From contig UQMR01000088.1 of NCBI GenBank assembly GCA_900542255.1, forward strand, positions 1 through 7,325: a stretch of 7,325 nucleotides of DNA, given 5' to 3'. The stretch comes from an uncultured Porphyromonadaceae bacterium (GTDB taxonomy: Bacteria; Bacteroidota; Bacteroidia; Bacteroidales; Barnesiellaceae_A). The translations under genes and the position numbers were made by a program. Every line of letters begins with the position of its first letter. Position 1 is the first letter of the stretch. Below, in pieces: positions 1 to 6,290 of this stretch. The notes under the pieces are model-generated. The model saw only the letters and a program-made list of their open reading frames with translations. It made no database searches and had not been told where the DNA came from.

Positions 1-862
1 CGCGGATGGGGCGCATCAGCAATTCGCCCGATTTGGTAAGTCCGCCGAAGAGAATGATGGCCTTCGGGCTCGAGAAAGCTATGAAATCGGCAAAGGCTTC
101 GCCTAACATATTGCCTGTAAATTCATATACTTCACGAGCCAGTTGGTCGCCGGCAATAGCGGCGTCGTACACATCTTTCGATGTAATTTCGTCGAGGGGA
201 AGGTTGCGCAACAGAGAGTCGTCTTTGCGAGTCTCCAAATATTCGCGAGCCGTGCGTGCTACACCTGTGGCCGAGGCGTATGCTTCGAGGCAACCCGAAC
301 GGCCGCAGCCGCAAAGGCGTCCGTTATTACGGCGCATGATGACGTGCCCCAATTCGCCTGCAAAACCGTCGTGTCCATATACCACCTGTCCGTTGATAAC
401 GATACCGCTGCCTACGCCTGTGCCTAACGTTATCATGATAAAATCTTTCATGCCTCGGGCTGCACCGTAGGTCATTTCGCCAATGGCAGCAGCATTAGCA
501 TCGTTGGTGATGGCAACGGGAATGCCGAATTTTTCGCGTAGCGTCTCGGCGAACGGGATGATTTCGAGGCGTTTGCCCTCTTTCATCCAATAGAGGTTGG
601 GAGCATACTCTATGTTCCCGGTGTAATAGTTGGCATTGGGGGCGCCTACGCCGATACCAGCAATCTGACCGACGAGGTTCTCTTGTTCTACTATGCGGGT
701 TATTTCGTTATAAAGTTGTCCGATATACTCTTCAAACTCAACGTGTTTGCTTGTCTTGATAGCGCCTCCTGCAAGGATGGTGCCGCGAGTATCTACAATT
801 CCGAAGGTTGTGTTCGTACCGCCTATGTCGATACCGACTACATAAGGTTTGTCTAATGCCAT
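1..862 (-). CDS. rokA: ROK-family glucokinase, C-terminus cut off by the window edge
   Basis: This is a sugar kinase of the ROK family, most likely a cytoplasmic ATP-dependent glucokinase that makes glucose 6-phosphate. 287 residues are visible, against roughly 320 usual for the family, so only about the last 35-40 are missing. The N-terminal phosphate-binding loop is GIDIGGTN (residues 10-17). N120-D121 carries the presumed catalytic aspartate, followed by the glycine-rich TLGTGVGSG (145-153). E170 and H173 form the ExGH motif. The ROK zinc site is seen as CGCGRSGCLE (184-193), with C184, C186 and C191 plus H173 as likely ligands. The ATG at 862 places the first strand correctly; there is no clear Shine-Dalgarno, which is normal in Bacteroidota. 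It diverges from fabI. The symbol follows the Bacteroides fragilis RokA glucokinase by resemblance only; glucose versus N-acetylhexosamine specificity cannot be settled here. Confidence 0.9.
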   Translation of the reverse strand, partial: MALDKPYVVGIDIGGTNTTFGIVDTRGTILAGGAIKTSKHVEFEEYIGQLYNEITRIVEQENLVGQIAGIGVGAPNANYYTGNIEYAPNLYWMKEGKRLEIIPFAETLREKFGIPVAITNDANAAAIGEMTYGAARGMKDFIMITLGTGVGSGIVINGQVVYGHDGFAGELGHVIMRRNNGRLCGCGRSGCLEAYASATGVARTAREYLETRKDDSLLRNLPLDEITSKDVYDAAIAGDQLAREVYEFTGNMLGEAFADFIAFSSPKAIILFGGLTKSGELLMRPIR

Positions 863-902
863 ATTATTCGTAAGATTATGAGGTTAATGTTCAAGTGCCT
901 TG

Positions 903-1073
903 TTTGCAAAGTAGACGAGAAACAGCCCGCTTTAAGGCGCAGCAAAAGTAGCAATTATTTGCATAATGATGTGCGATATTGACAGAAAAAATGGCGAAAA
1001 ATATTGTGAAATCTCATTCTGTACCATTGTAGATGCGATGTATAGTCCTGTTTTGCAATCTTTACTTTGCAAA
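903..1073. repeat. 11-bp inverted repeat bracketing the divergent rokA/fabI control region
   Basis: TTTGCAAAGTA at 903-913 is the exact reverse complement of TACTTTGCAAA at 1063-1073. Each arm contains the 8-bp palindrome TTTGCAAA, and further TTTGCA cores lie at 958-963 and 1052-1057. The copies surround the candidate start sites of the two divergent genes, so they could be binding sites of a shared regulator. They also resemble degenerate -7 promoter boxes, which would explain their opposite orientations without any regulator. The rest of the 296-bp intergenic stretch (863-1158) is AT-rich and holds no gene I can support. Confidence 0.35.
943..950 (-). promoter_or_regulatory. Candidate -7 box for the ROK kinase gene
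   Basis: Read on the minus strand this is TACTTTTG, an exact match to the Bacteroidota TAnnTTTG -7 consensus. It would start transcription near 936 and give a leader of roughly 70 nt before the ATG at 862. No convincing -33 TTTG partner is visible at the usual distance, so support rests on the single box and its position. A second, imperfect box (TACTTTG, one base short in the spacer) lies closer to the gene at 907-913 on the same strand. Confidence 0.4.
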
Positions 1074-1100
1074 TAGTGTGTAATATCCCGCAGAAATACT

Positions 1101-1108
1101 TATCTTTG
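1101..1108 (+). promoter_or_regulatory. Candidate -7 box for fabI
   Basis: TATCTTTG fits the Bacteroidota TAnnTTTG consensus exactly and lies 50 bp upstream of the fabI ATG. It predicts a start near 1114 and a leader of about 45 nt. The -33 position shows only a weak TGTG (1077-1080). The leader could form a small hairpin from ATGCG (1119-1123) and CGCAT (1134-1138), of doubtful meaning. Confidence 0.5.
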
Positions 1109-1158
1109 TCGCTCGAAAATGCGTGTGGATATTCGCATCGCAATAAAGTAAGAATATT

Positions 1159-2016
1159 ATGAGTTACAATTTGTTGAAAGGTAAACGCGGTATTATTTTC
1201 GGCGCACTGAACGACATGTCTATCGCATGGAAGGTTGCCGAACGTGCCGTAGAAGAAGGCGCCGTCATAACACTTAGCAATACTCCTGTTGCTGTGAGGA
1301 TGGGGCAAATAGATGAATTGAGTCGTAAACTGAATGCCCCGGTTATTGCAGCCGATGCCACCAATGTCGACGATTTGGCCCACGTATTTGAAGAGTCCAT
1401 CAAATTGCTGGGTGGAAAAATCGACTTCGTATTGCACTCTATCGGTATGTCGCCCAATGTGCGTAAAAAACGTCCTTACGACGACCTCGACTATGATATG
1501 CTCTCGAAGACGCTCGATATTTCGGCTGTTTCGTTCCACAAAATGATACAGACTGCCAAGAAAATGGATGCCATCAATGAGTATGGTTCTATCGTAGCCC
1601 TCTCTTATGTGGCTGCACAACGCACACTCTTCGGTTATAACGATATGGCCGATGCCAAGGCGTTGTTGGAGTCTATCGCCCGCAGTTTCGGTTACATCTA
1701 TGGCCGCGAAAAGAACGTACGTATCAACACCATATCGCAGTCGCCTACCATGACTACTGCCGGCAGCGGTGTGAAGGGTATGGAGAAACTCATGGACTTT
1801 GCCAACCGCATGTCGCCGCTCGGCAATGCCGATGCCGATGACTGCGCCGACTACTGTATCACGCTTTTCAGCGACCTTACACGCAAGGTCACCATGCAGA
1901 ACCTCTATCACGACGGCGGTTTCTCGAGCATGGGTATGAGTCTGCGTGCGATGGACCAGTACAGCAAGAGCTTCGACGAGTATCGCAACGAGAAAGGCGA
2001 GATTGTTTACGGATAA
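1159..2016 (+). CDS. fabI: Enoyl-[acyl-carrier-protein] reductase (NADH), FabI type
   Basis: FabI reduces the trans-2 double bond of enoyl-ACP in the last step of each fatty acid elongation cycle, using NAD(P)H in the cytoplasm. The 285-residue protein is a short-chain dehydrogenase/reductase. A nucleotide-binding start covers GKRGIIFGALNDMSIAW (8-24), where the SIAW element is the FabI version of the Rossmann loop. The catalytic set is Y150, Y160 and K167, with the Y-x9-Y-x6-K spacing of Escherichia coli FabI (Y146, Y156, K163). It is longer than the 262-residue E. coli enzyme; the extra length is mainly a polar C-terminal tail after about residue 265, a form I recall from Bacteroides FabI. 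The ATG at 1159 gives the family N-terminus directly. It appears monocistronic, with its own promoter box and a strong terminator 62 nt past the stop. FabI is the triclosan target; sensitivity cannot be judged from this sequence. Confidence 0.95.
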   Translation: MSYNLLKGKRGIIFGALNDMSIAWKVAERAVEEGAVITLSNTPVAVRMGQIDELSRKLNAPVIAADATNVDDLAHVFEESIKLLGGKIDFVLHSIGMSPNVRKKRPYDDLDYDMLSKTLDISAVSFHKMIQTAKKMDAINEYGSIVALSYVAAQRTLFGYNDMADAKALLESIARSFGYIYGREKNVRINTISQSPTMTTAGSGVKGMEKLMDFANRMSPLGNADADDCADYCITLFSDLTRKVTMQNLYHDGGFSSMGMSLRAMDQYSKSFDEYRNEKGEIVYG

Positions 2017-2077
2017 GCCCCGGCGACCCCGAGTCGCAGCGAAACAAGATTTGTAATTTTACGTATCACAATAGGGT

Positions 2078-2109
2078 AAGGCAGCTGCCATGCAGGCAGC
2101 TGCCTTTTT
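2078..2109 (+). terminator. Intrinsic terminator of fabI
   Basis: A perfect 12-bp stem, AAGGCAGCTGCC (2078-2089) pairing with GGCAGCTGCCTT (2095-2106), closes a 5-nt loop and runs into five T residues (2105-2109). It lies 62 nt after the fabI stop. There is no T-run on the minus strand, so it should act only rightward. Each arm contains GGCAGCTGCC, itself a 10-bp palindrome, so the same sequence is both a direct and an inverted repeat. Confidence 0.88.
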
Positions 2110-2261
2110 GTATAACAGCCCGTAAAACGAAAAACACCCGCTCCCCTTCGGTTGCGATATACCGGAGAGGGTAAGCATCCTATAAAAGCGGGGCATGGGG
2201 CAGAGTGCCCCGAAGCGACATACAACCGCCGAAAATACTTCCGTTTTTGCGCCAAACATAC
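2110..2261. other. Intergenic stretch with small inverted repeats, no gene seen
   Basis: This 152-bp segment between the fabI terminator and the next promoter has no credible reading frame. It holds several short complementary pairs: GGGGCA (2197-2202) with TGCCCC (2206-2211), CGGTTG (2149-2154) with CAACCG (2223-2228), and CTTCGG (2146-2151) with CCGAAG (2210-2215). The last two cannot form together with all others, and no plus-strand promoter for a small RNA was found, so no RNA gene is called. Confidence 0.3.
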
Positions 2262-2278
2262 TATCTTTGCGATAGTAT
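2258..2278. promoter_or_regulatory. Operator-like inverted repeat over the agu operon promoter
   Basis: ATACTATC (2258-2265) and GATAGTAT (2271-2278) are perfect reverse complements separated by TTTGC. The repeat covers the whole -7 box and the predicted start of transcription, which is where a repressor dimer would block RNA polymerase. The sequence shows the symmetry only; that a protein binds here is inference. Because most of it lies upstream of the start site, an RNA hairpin role is less likely. Confidence 0.4.
2262..2269 (+). promoter_or_regulatory. -7 promoter box of the DUF2148-aguA-aguB operon
   Basis: TATCTTTG matches the Bacteroidota TAnnTTTG consensus exactly, 31 bp before the ATG at 2301. 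The predicted start near 2276 leaves a leader of about 25 nt and rules out the longer in-frame reading that would begin at 2205. A TTTG at 2246-2249 is only 12 bp upstream, too close for a standard -33 element. Confidence 0.6.
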
Positions 2279-2300
2279 CCGTATAACAAATTGTGAGAAT

Positions 2301-2852
2301 ATGATAAAGAACGAAAGAGCCTTGCGGCACGAATTGGTAGTAGAGGCAGCCCGCCGCATGATGATGGCGGCTCGCACAGCTCCCAAAGGAAAAGGTATTG
2401 ATGTAATAGAAATCGTTTTGGTCGACGACCGTGACGACCTTGAAAAACTCGCTGAGGCCATGCGTCGAAAAAGCGAAGCCTCGGGCATGAAATTCCTTTT
2501 GCGCGATGCCGACAATATTTTGCAAGGCGATGCGCTCTTGCTCATAGGCACACGCCCCTGCAAGCAAGGGCTCAACTGCCGTTATTGCGGTTTCCTCTGT
2601 GACGAGAAGCCCGATGAGACGCCCTGTGCCATCAACTCTATCGACGTAGGCATTGCCGTAGGTTCGGCCTGTTCGTTGGCAGCCGATTTGCGGGTGGACA
2701 CCCGTGTCATGTTCTCTGCCGGATGGACTGCGGCCGATATGGGTTGGCTCGACGGTTGCTCGCAAATCATCGCCATAGCCCTCAGCGCTTCATCCAAGAA
2801 TCCCTTCTTCGACCGTAAACCCCGTGAGGAACAGGCTCAAAATGGAAAATGA
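2301..2852 (+). CDS. DUF2148-family putative iron-sulfur (ferredoxin-like) protein
   Basis: This 183-residue soluble protein belongs to the uncharacterised DUF2148 family, described as containing a ferredoxin domain; its reaction is unknown. The N-terminal helix carries the family's AARTAPKGKG element (23-32). A cysteine cluster, CKQGLNCRYCGFLC (87-100), gives C87, C93, C96 and C100, with further cysteines at 109, 124 and 153; it could hold an Fe-S cluster or zinc. The C-terminus has the family-typical SAGWTAADMGWLDG (139-152) and SASSKNPFFDR (162-172). No signal peptide or membrane segment is visible. I chose the ATG at 2301 because it follows the promoter box and gives the family N-terminus. 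It overlaps aguA by 11 bp, so it is probably co-translated with the putrescine pathway enzymes. A redox or metal-delivery role there is a guess from position only. Confidence 0.85.
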   Translation: MIKNERALRHELVVEAARRMMMAARTAPKGKGIDVIEIVLVDDRDDLEKLAEAMRRKSEASGMKFLLRDADNILQGDALLLIGTRPCKQGLNCRYCGFLCDEKPDETPCAINSIDVGIAVGSACSLAADLRVDTRVMFSAGWTAADMGWLDGCSQIIAIALSASSKNPFFDRKPREEQAQNGK

Positions 2853-3891
2853 TATGCTCAACAGCCGTCGGGTAGTCTTACCCGCCGAATGGGATGCCCA
2901 AAGCGGCGTTCAGCTCACATGGCCCCATGTGGCAACCGATTGGGCCTATATGCTCGACGAGGTGGAGGCCCGTTTTGTGGCAATAGCCCGCGAAATAGCC
3001 GCAAGGGAGTTGTTGCTTATCGTTACCCCCGAGCGGGAGCGCGTAGAGGCCCGTATTGCCGACGAGGTGAATATGGAACATGTGCGTTGGGCCGAATGTC
3101 CCACCAATGACACATGGGCACGCGACCACGGCGGTATAACCATATTGCGCGACGGCAAGCCGGTTATCTGCGACTTCGCCTTCAACGGCTGGGGCTTGAA
3201 GTTTGCCGCCTGTTACGACAACCTCATCACATCGCATTGTTACCGGGCCGGTCTGTTCGATGCAGCCTATGCCAACAAACTCAACTTTATCATCGAGGGC
3301 GGTTCTATCGAGAGCGACGGCCGCGGCACTTTGCTCGTCACAAGCGAGTGCCTGCTCTCGCCCAACCGCAACGGCGAGTGGAGCCGGGCCCAAATAGAGG
3401 CCTATTTGAGCGAGACATTGGGCCTGCAACGGGTGCTGTGGCTCGATTACGGCTATTTGGCCGGCGACGATACCGACAGCCACATCGATACGTTGGCACG
3501 TTTAGCCCCCGACGATACCATATTATACGTGCAGTGTCTCGATGCTGCCGACGAGCACTACGAGGCCTTGCAGGCTATGGAGCGTCAGTTGCGCAGCTTC
3601 ACGACTGCCGAGGGGAAGCCATACCGCCTCATGCCGCTCCCGATGGCGCGTCCCGCCTACGATACCGACGGGGAGCGTCTGCCCGCCACGTATGCCAACT
3701 TCCTCGTGCTCAACGATGCGGTGCTTTACCCTGTGTATGGCTCTCCGCAAGAGGATGAGGCTGCCGGCCAAGTCATTGCCGCCGCTTTCCCCGGGCGGGA
3801 GGTAGTACCTGTCGATTGCCGTCCGTTGATATGCCAGCACGGTTCTCTGCATTGTGTTACGATGCAATATCCCGCCGGGGTATTGAAATAA
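2842..3891 (+). CDS. aguA: Agmatine deiminase (agmatine iminohydrolase)
   Basis: AguA hydrolyses agmatine to N-carbamoylputrescine and ammonia, in the cytoplasm. The 349-residue protein is a member of the PAD_porph/guanidino-modifying fold. Visible landmarks are LPAEWDAQSGVQLTWPH (13-29), the NDTWARDHG segment (89-97) with its acidic substrate-binding residues, IEGGSIESDG (151-160), GDDTDSHID (208-216) containing the catalytic H214, and C338 in GSLHCVTMQYP, the expected nucleophile. All key residues are present and the length is normal. No signal peptide is seen, which argues against a secreted peptidylarginine deiminase. The ATG at 2842 has GAGGAA at 2826-2831 in good position; in-frame alternatives are the GTG at 2824 and the ATG at 2854, just after the upstream stop. 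It overlaps the DUF2148 gene and is followed by aguB. Confidence 0.94.
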   Translation: MENDMLNSRRVVLPAEWDAQSGVQLTWPHVATDWAYMLDEVEARFVAIAREIAARELLLIVTPERERVEARIADEVNMEHVRWAECPTNDTWARDHGGITILRDGKPVICDFAFNGWGLKFAACYDNLITSHCYRAGLFDAAYANKLNFIIEGGSIESDGRGTLLVTSECLLSPNRNGEWSRAQIEAYLSETLGLQRVLWLDYGYLAGDDTDSHIDTLARLAPDDTILYVQCLDAADEHYEALQAMERQLRSFTTAEGKPYRLMPLPMARPAYDTDGERLPATYANFLVLNDAVLYPVYGSPQEDEAAGQVIAAAFPGREVVPVDCRPLICQHGSLHCVTMQYPAGVLK

Positions 3892-3920
3892 TAAATCTCT
3901 TAATGAAAATCTGCTGTAAA

Positions 3921-4814
3921 ATGAGTAAAATCCTCAAAGTAGGCATCGTGCAGGAGCACAACACTGCCGGTGTAGAACAAAATATGATGCGTATGCAGGC
4001 CGGGATAGAACGCTGTGCCGCCCAAGGAGCCTCCCTCGTGGTATTGCAGGAGTTGCACAACTCGCTCTATTTCTGCCAGACCGAAGATACCGCCCGCTTC
4101 GACCTTGCCGAGCCTATCCCCGGCCCCTCCACCCAATTCTATGCCGACATAGCCCGGCGCAACAACGTGGTGTTGGTGACATCGCTCTTCGAGCGGCGCG
4201 CCCCCGGGTTGTATCACAATACGGCCGTCGTATTCGAGCGCGACGGTTCTGTGGCCGGTCGATATCGCAAGATGCACATACCCGACGACCCGGCCTATTA
4301 TGAGAAGTTCTATTTCACCCCCGGCGATTTGGGCTTCGAGCCTATCTCGACATCGGTAGGACGTTTGGGCGTTCTGGTTTGTTGGGACCAGTGGTATCCC
4401 GAGGCTGCCCGCCTTATGGCATTGCGCGGAGCCGATATACTGATTTATCCCACCGCCATAGGGTGGGAGAGCAGCGACACCCCGGCCGAGCAGGCCAGGC
4501 AACAAGGAGCCTGGGAGACCGTGCAACGCGGTCATGCCGTGGCAAACGGATTGCCCGTCGTGACGGTAAACCGCGTAGGGCACGAGGCAGACCCGTCGGG
4601 ACAGACCCGCGGCATCCTCTTTTGGGGGCATAGCTTCGTGGCCGGTCCGCAAGGCGAGCTCTTGACTGTTGCCCCCGACAACGAGCCGTGGTGCGGTGTC
4701 GTCGATGTCGATATGGAGCGTTGCGAAGCGGTGCGCCGCTGGTGGCCTTTCTTGCGCGACCGCCGCATCGAGGCCTACGGAGGCATCACCTCCCGTTTCC
4801 TCGACGACAAGTAG
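3921..4814 (+). CDS. aguB: N-carbamoylputrescine amidase
   Basis: AguB completes the agmatine route by hydrolysing N-carbamoylputrescine to putrescine, carbon dioxide and ammonia. The 297-residue protein is a carbon-nitrogen hydrolase (nitrilase superfamily) with the full Glu-Lys-Cys triad: E44 in LQELHNSLYF, K117 in RYRKMHIPDD and C154 in VLVCWDQWYPEAAR. The QELHNS and CWDQWYPEAAR forms, together with the adjacent aguA, favour the carbamoylputrescine branch over beta-ureidopropionase or a general amidase. The start is uncertain between the ATG at 3921, chosen because MSKILKVG matches family N-termini, and the in-frame ATG at 3903, which would add MKICCK. Neither has a good Shine-Dalgarno. 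The gap to aguA is 29 bp (11 bp with the earlier start). A perfect 19-bp inverted repeat begins 20 nt past the stop. Confidence 0.94.
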   Translation: MSKILKVGIVQEHNTAGVEQNMMRMQAGIERCAAQGASLVVLQELHNSLYFCQTEDTARFDLAEPIPGPSTQFYADIARRNNVVLVTSLFERRAPGLYHNTAVVFERDGSVAGRYRKMHIPDDPAYYEKFYFTPGDLGFEPISTSVGRLGVLVCWDQWYPEAARLMALRGADILIYPTAIGWESSDTPAEQARQQGAWETVQRGHAVANGLPVVTVNRVGHEADPSGQTRGILFWGHSFVAGPQGELLTVAPDNEPWCGVVDVDMERCEAVRRWWPFLRDRRIEAYGGITSRFLDDK

Positions 4815-4833
4815 AAGACAGACTCTGTGATAT

Positions 4834-4882
4834 ATACAAATCTACCCGGCAGATTACATCTTTCTGCCGGGTAGATTTGTAT
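4834..4882. terminator. Probable bidirectional terminator between converging operons
   Basis: ATACAAATCTACCCGGCAG (4834-4852) pairs perfectly with CTGCCGGGTAGATTTGTAT (4864-4882) across an 11-nt loop. It sits in the 176-bp gap between aguB and the oppositely oriented M16 gene, the usual place for a shared terminator. Neither side has a long pure T-run; on either strand the G+C core of the stem is followed by ATTTGTAT, moderately U-rich in RNA, so efficiency is uncertain. It lies 108 bp beyond the M16 stop. The rest of the gap (4883-4990) shows no supported gene. Confidence 0.7.
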
Positions 4883-4990
4883 GGTAACAAAAGATTTTCT
4901 GCCATCTTGTTCCTTTACACGGGGTTTGTCGCTCCTTTGCGCCTCCCACGATATGAGATTTTGCGGCTTCTCTCGGGGCGTGTGATGCCG

Positions 4991-6289
4991 TTAGAAACCT
5001 CCCTTCTTTCGGTCGCCCGCCAAGGCCACATAAAGCATCTCAGGGCGCAGATAGAGTTGGGCTGCCCGTTGTATGTCGGCCGCTGTGGCATGGCGTATGG
5101 CCTCGTCCTCGCGTTGGAAGTAGTCGAAGGGTGTATCGGAAATCATGGCCGACAGGTAGTAGTCGCCCATCGAGAAGGGGCTGTCGAGCGTACGCGCCCG
5201 CTGCCCTTGCAGATAGTTTCGCGCCGTCTCCAACTCCTCGGCCGGCACCACCTCTTCGCACAAGATTTGCATCTCCCGGCGGGTCTCCTCTAAAAGCGGT
5301 TGCGTATATTCCGTTCCCGTTTCGGTCATGAGGGTGAAGTATGCACTGTTTCGCAGCGAGATGATATGCGACGATATGCCGTAGGTGTAGCCCTTCTCCT
5401 CGCGGATGTTTTTCATGAGGCGGCTTCCGAAGTATCCGCCCAAGATAAGGTTTGCCATGCTTAAAAAGGGGAAATCCCCGTGCCGGCAATCTATGACGGG
5501 CATACCCATGCGTATCCCTGTCTGCAACGAGTCGGGCATGTCGGCAACGGCGAAGTGCTCTGCCTCGGGTTGTAGCGGCATCGGTGCGGTGTCGTGCCGC
5601 CTGTCGTGGCAGGCAATGCTGCCGAGAAAACGTAGCACGGAACGGGCGGCGTCGTCTGTGATGCGGCCCGATAGGATGGCGCGGATGCGCGTGCCCAGGT
5701 AATGCTCCCGATGATACTCTTGCAGGTCGCTGCGGCTTATGCTTGCAATATCGTCGGCCTCGATGGTGCGTGCATAGGGGTGTCCCTTGCCGAAGACCAG
5801 CCGGTTGAACAGTTCGCCGGCTACAAATCGTACCTTGGTACGGTTGATTTGCAAGCGGTCTATGCGTTGTTGTCGCAGCAAGTCGAGGTCGTCGGCGGGG
5901 AAGAGCGGCGTGTTTATGATGTCGGCAGCCAGCGGCAGTACGTTGTCAAGGTTGCGGTTGAGCGAGAAGAGCGAGAGCGTGCTGAAATGCAGCGTCGTAC
6001 CTGTTTGCATCCATGCCCCGTAGTAGTCCAGTAGTTCGGCTATGCGGTCGGCGTCATATCCCGGAACGCCTCGGCGCATCATGGGTCCCGTGAGGTCGGC
6101 AATGGCCGGCGTGCGGGCAAGGCACCGCCCTCCGTCGAAGAGCAGGTCTATGCGGCTTACCTCTTGGTCGCCCTTGTCTATGATATATAGTTCTATCCCG
6201 TTGGCGAGCCGCTCGACATCGGGCTGCGGCAGTTGCAACCGGTCGAACGGTCGTGTCGCAGGGGCTTTTGTACGGTCTGTCACATTCAT
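4991..6289 (-). CDS. M16-family peptidase homologue lacking the HxxEH zinc site
   Basis: The 432-residue protein has the two-domain M16 (pitrilysin/insulinase, M16B-like) architecture, but where active members carry HxxEH this one reads TPAIADLTGPMMRRG (60-74), without the histidines or glutamate. The second half keeps the hallmark of the partner domain: GSRLMKNIREEKGYTYGISS (288-307), whose R296 and Y303 correspond to the Arg/Tyr pair that helps bind substrate in the active site of a partner. By analogy with the alpha subunit of mitochondrial processing peptidase, it is probably the non-catalytic half of a heterodimer. No signal peptide or lipobox is seen, so it looks cytoplasmic. Its ATG is 1 bp after the kdsB stop, indicating translational coupling. 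No HxxEH partner gene is present in the window; the next gene downstream is on the opposite strand. Its substrate is unknown. Confidence 0.9.
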   Translation of the reverse strand: MNVTDRTKAPATRPFDRLQLPQPDVERLANGIELYIIDKGDQEVSRIDLLFDGGRCLARTPAIADLTGPMMRRGVPGYDADRIAELLDYYGAWMQTGTTLHFSTLSLFSLNRNLDNVLPLAADIINTPLFPADDLDLLRQQRIDRLQINRTKVRFVAGELFNRLVFGKGHPYARTIEADDIASISRSDLQEYHREHYLGTRIRAILSGRITDDAARSVLRFLGSIACHDRRHDTAPMPLQPEAEHFAVADMPDSLQTGIRMGMPVIDCRHGDFPFLSMANLILGGYFGSRLMKNIREEKGYTYGISSHIISLRNSAYFTLMTETGTEYTQPLLEETRREMQILCEEVVPAEELETARNYLQGQRARTLDSPFSMGDYYLSAMISDTPFDYFQREDEAIRHATAADIQRAAQLYLRPEMLYVALAGDRKKGGF

Positions 6290-6290
6290 C

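Noticed and set aside
955..1911. Long minus-strand open frame (318 codons) opposite fabI
   Set aside because: It is antisense to a fully recognisable FabI, shows no recognisable domain, and its composition is that of a shadow frame.
2023..2037. Small hairpin GCGAC/GTCGC just after the fabI stop
   Set aside because: It is only 5 bp with no T-run; the strong terminator follows 40 bp later.
2253..2260. Minus-strand TATGTTTG, a -7-like box pointing left from the agu promoter
   Set aside because: It fits TAnnTTTG, but a match by chance is expected a few times in a window this size, there is no -33 element and no gene or clear RNA to the left on that strand.
2007..2765. Minus-strand open frame (252 codons) opposite the DUF2148 gene
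   Set aside because: It lies over a gene with clear family motifs and a promoter on the plus strand, and resembles no protein family I know.
4786..4905. 39-codon minus-strand frame with an AAAGGAAC upstream, crossing the 19-bp inverted repeat
   Set aside because: It runs through the hairpin and into the end of aguB, and has no recognisable protein features.
4688..5293. Plus-strand open frame spanning the aguB end, the terminator and the M16 3' end
   Set aside because: It is out of frame with aguB, crosses a terminator and is antisense to the M16 gene.
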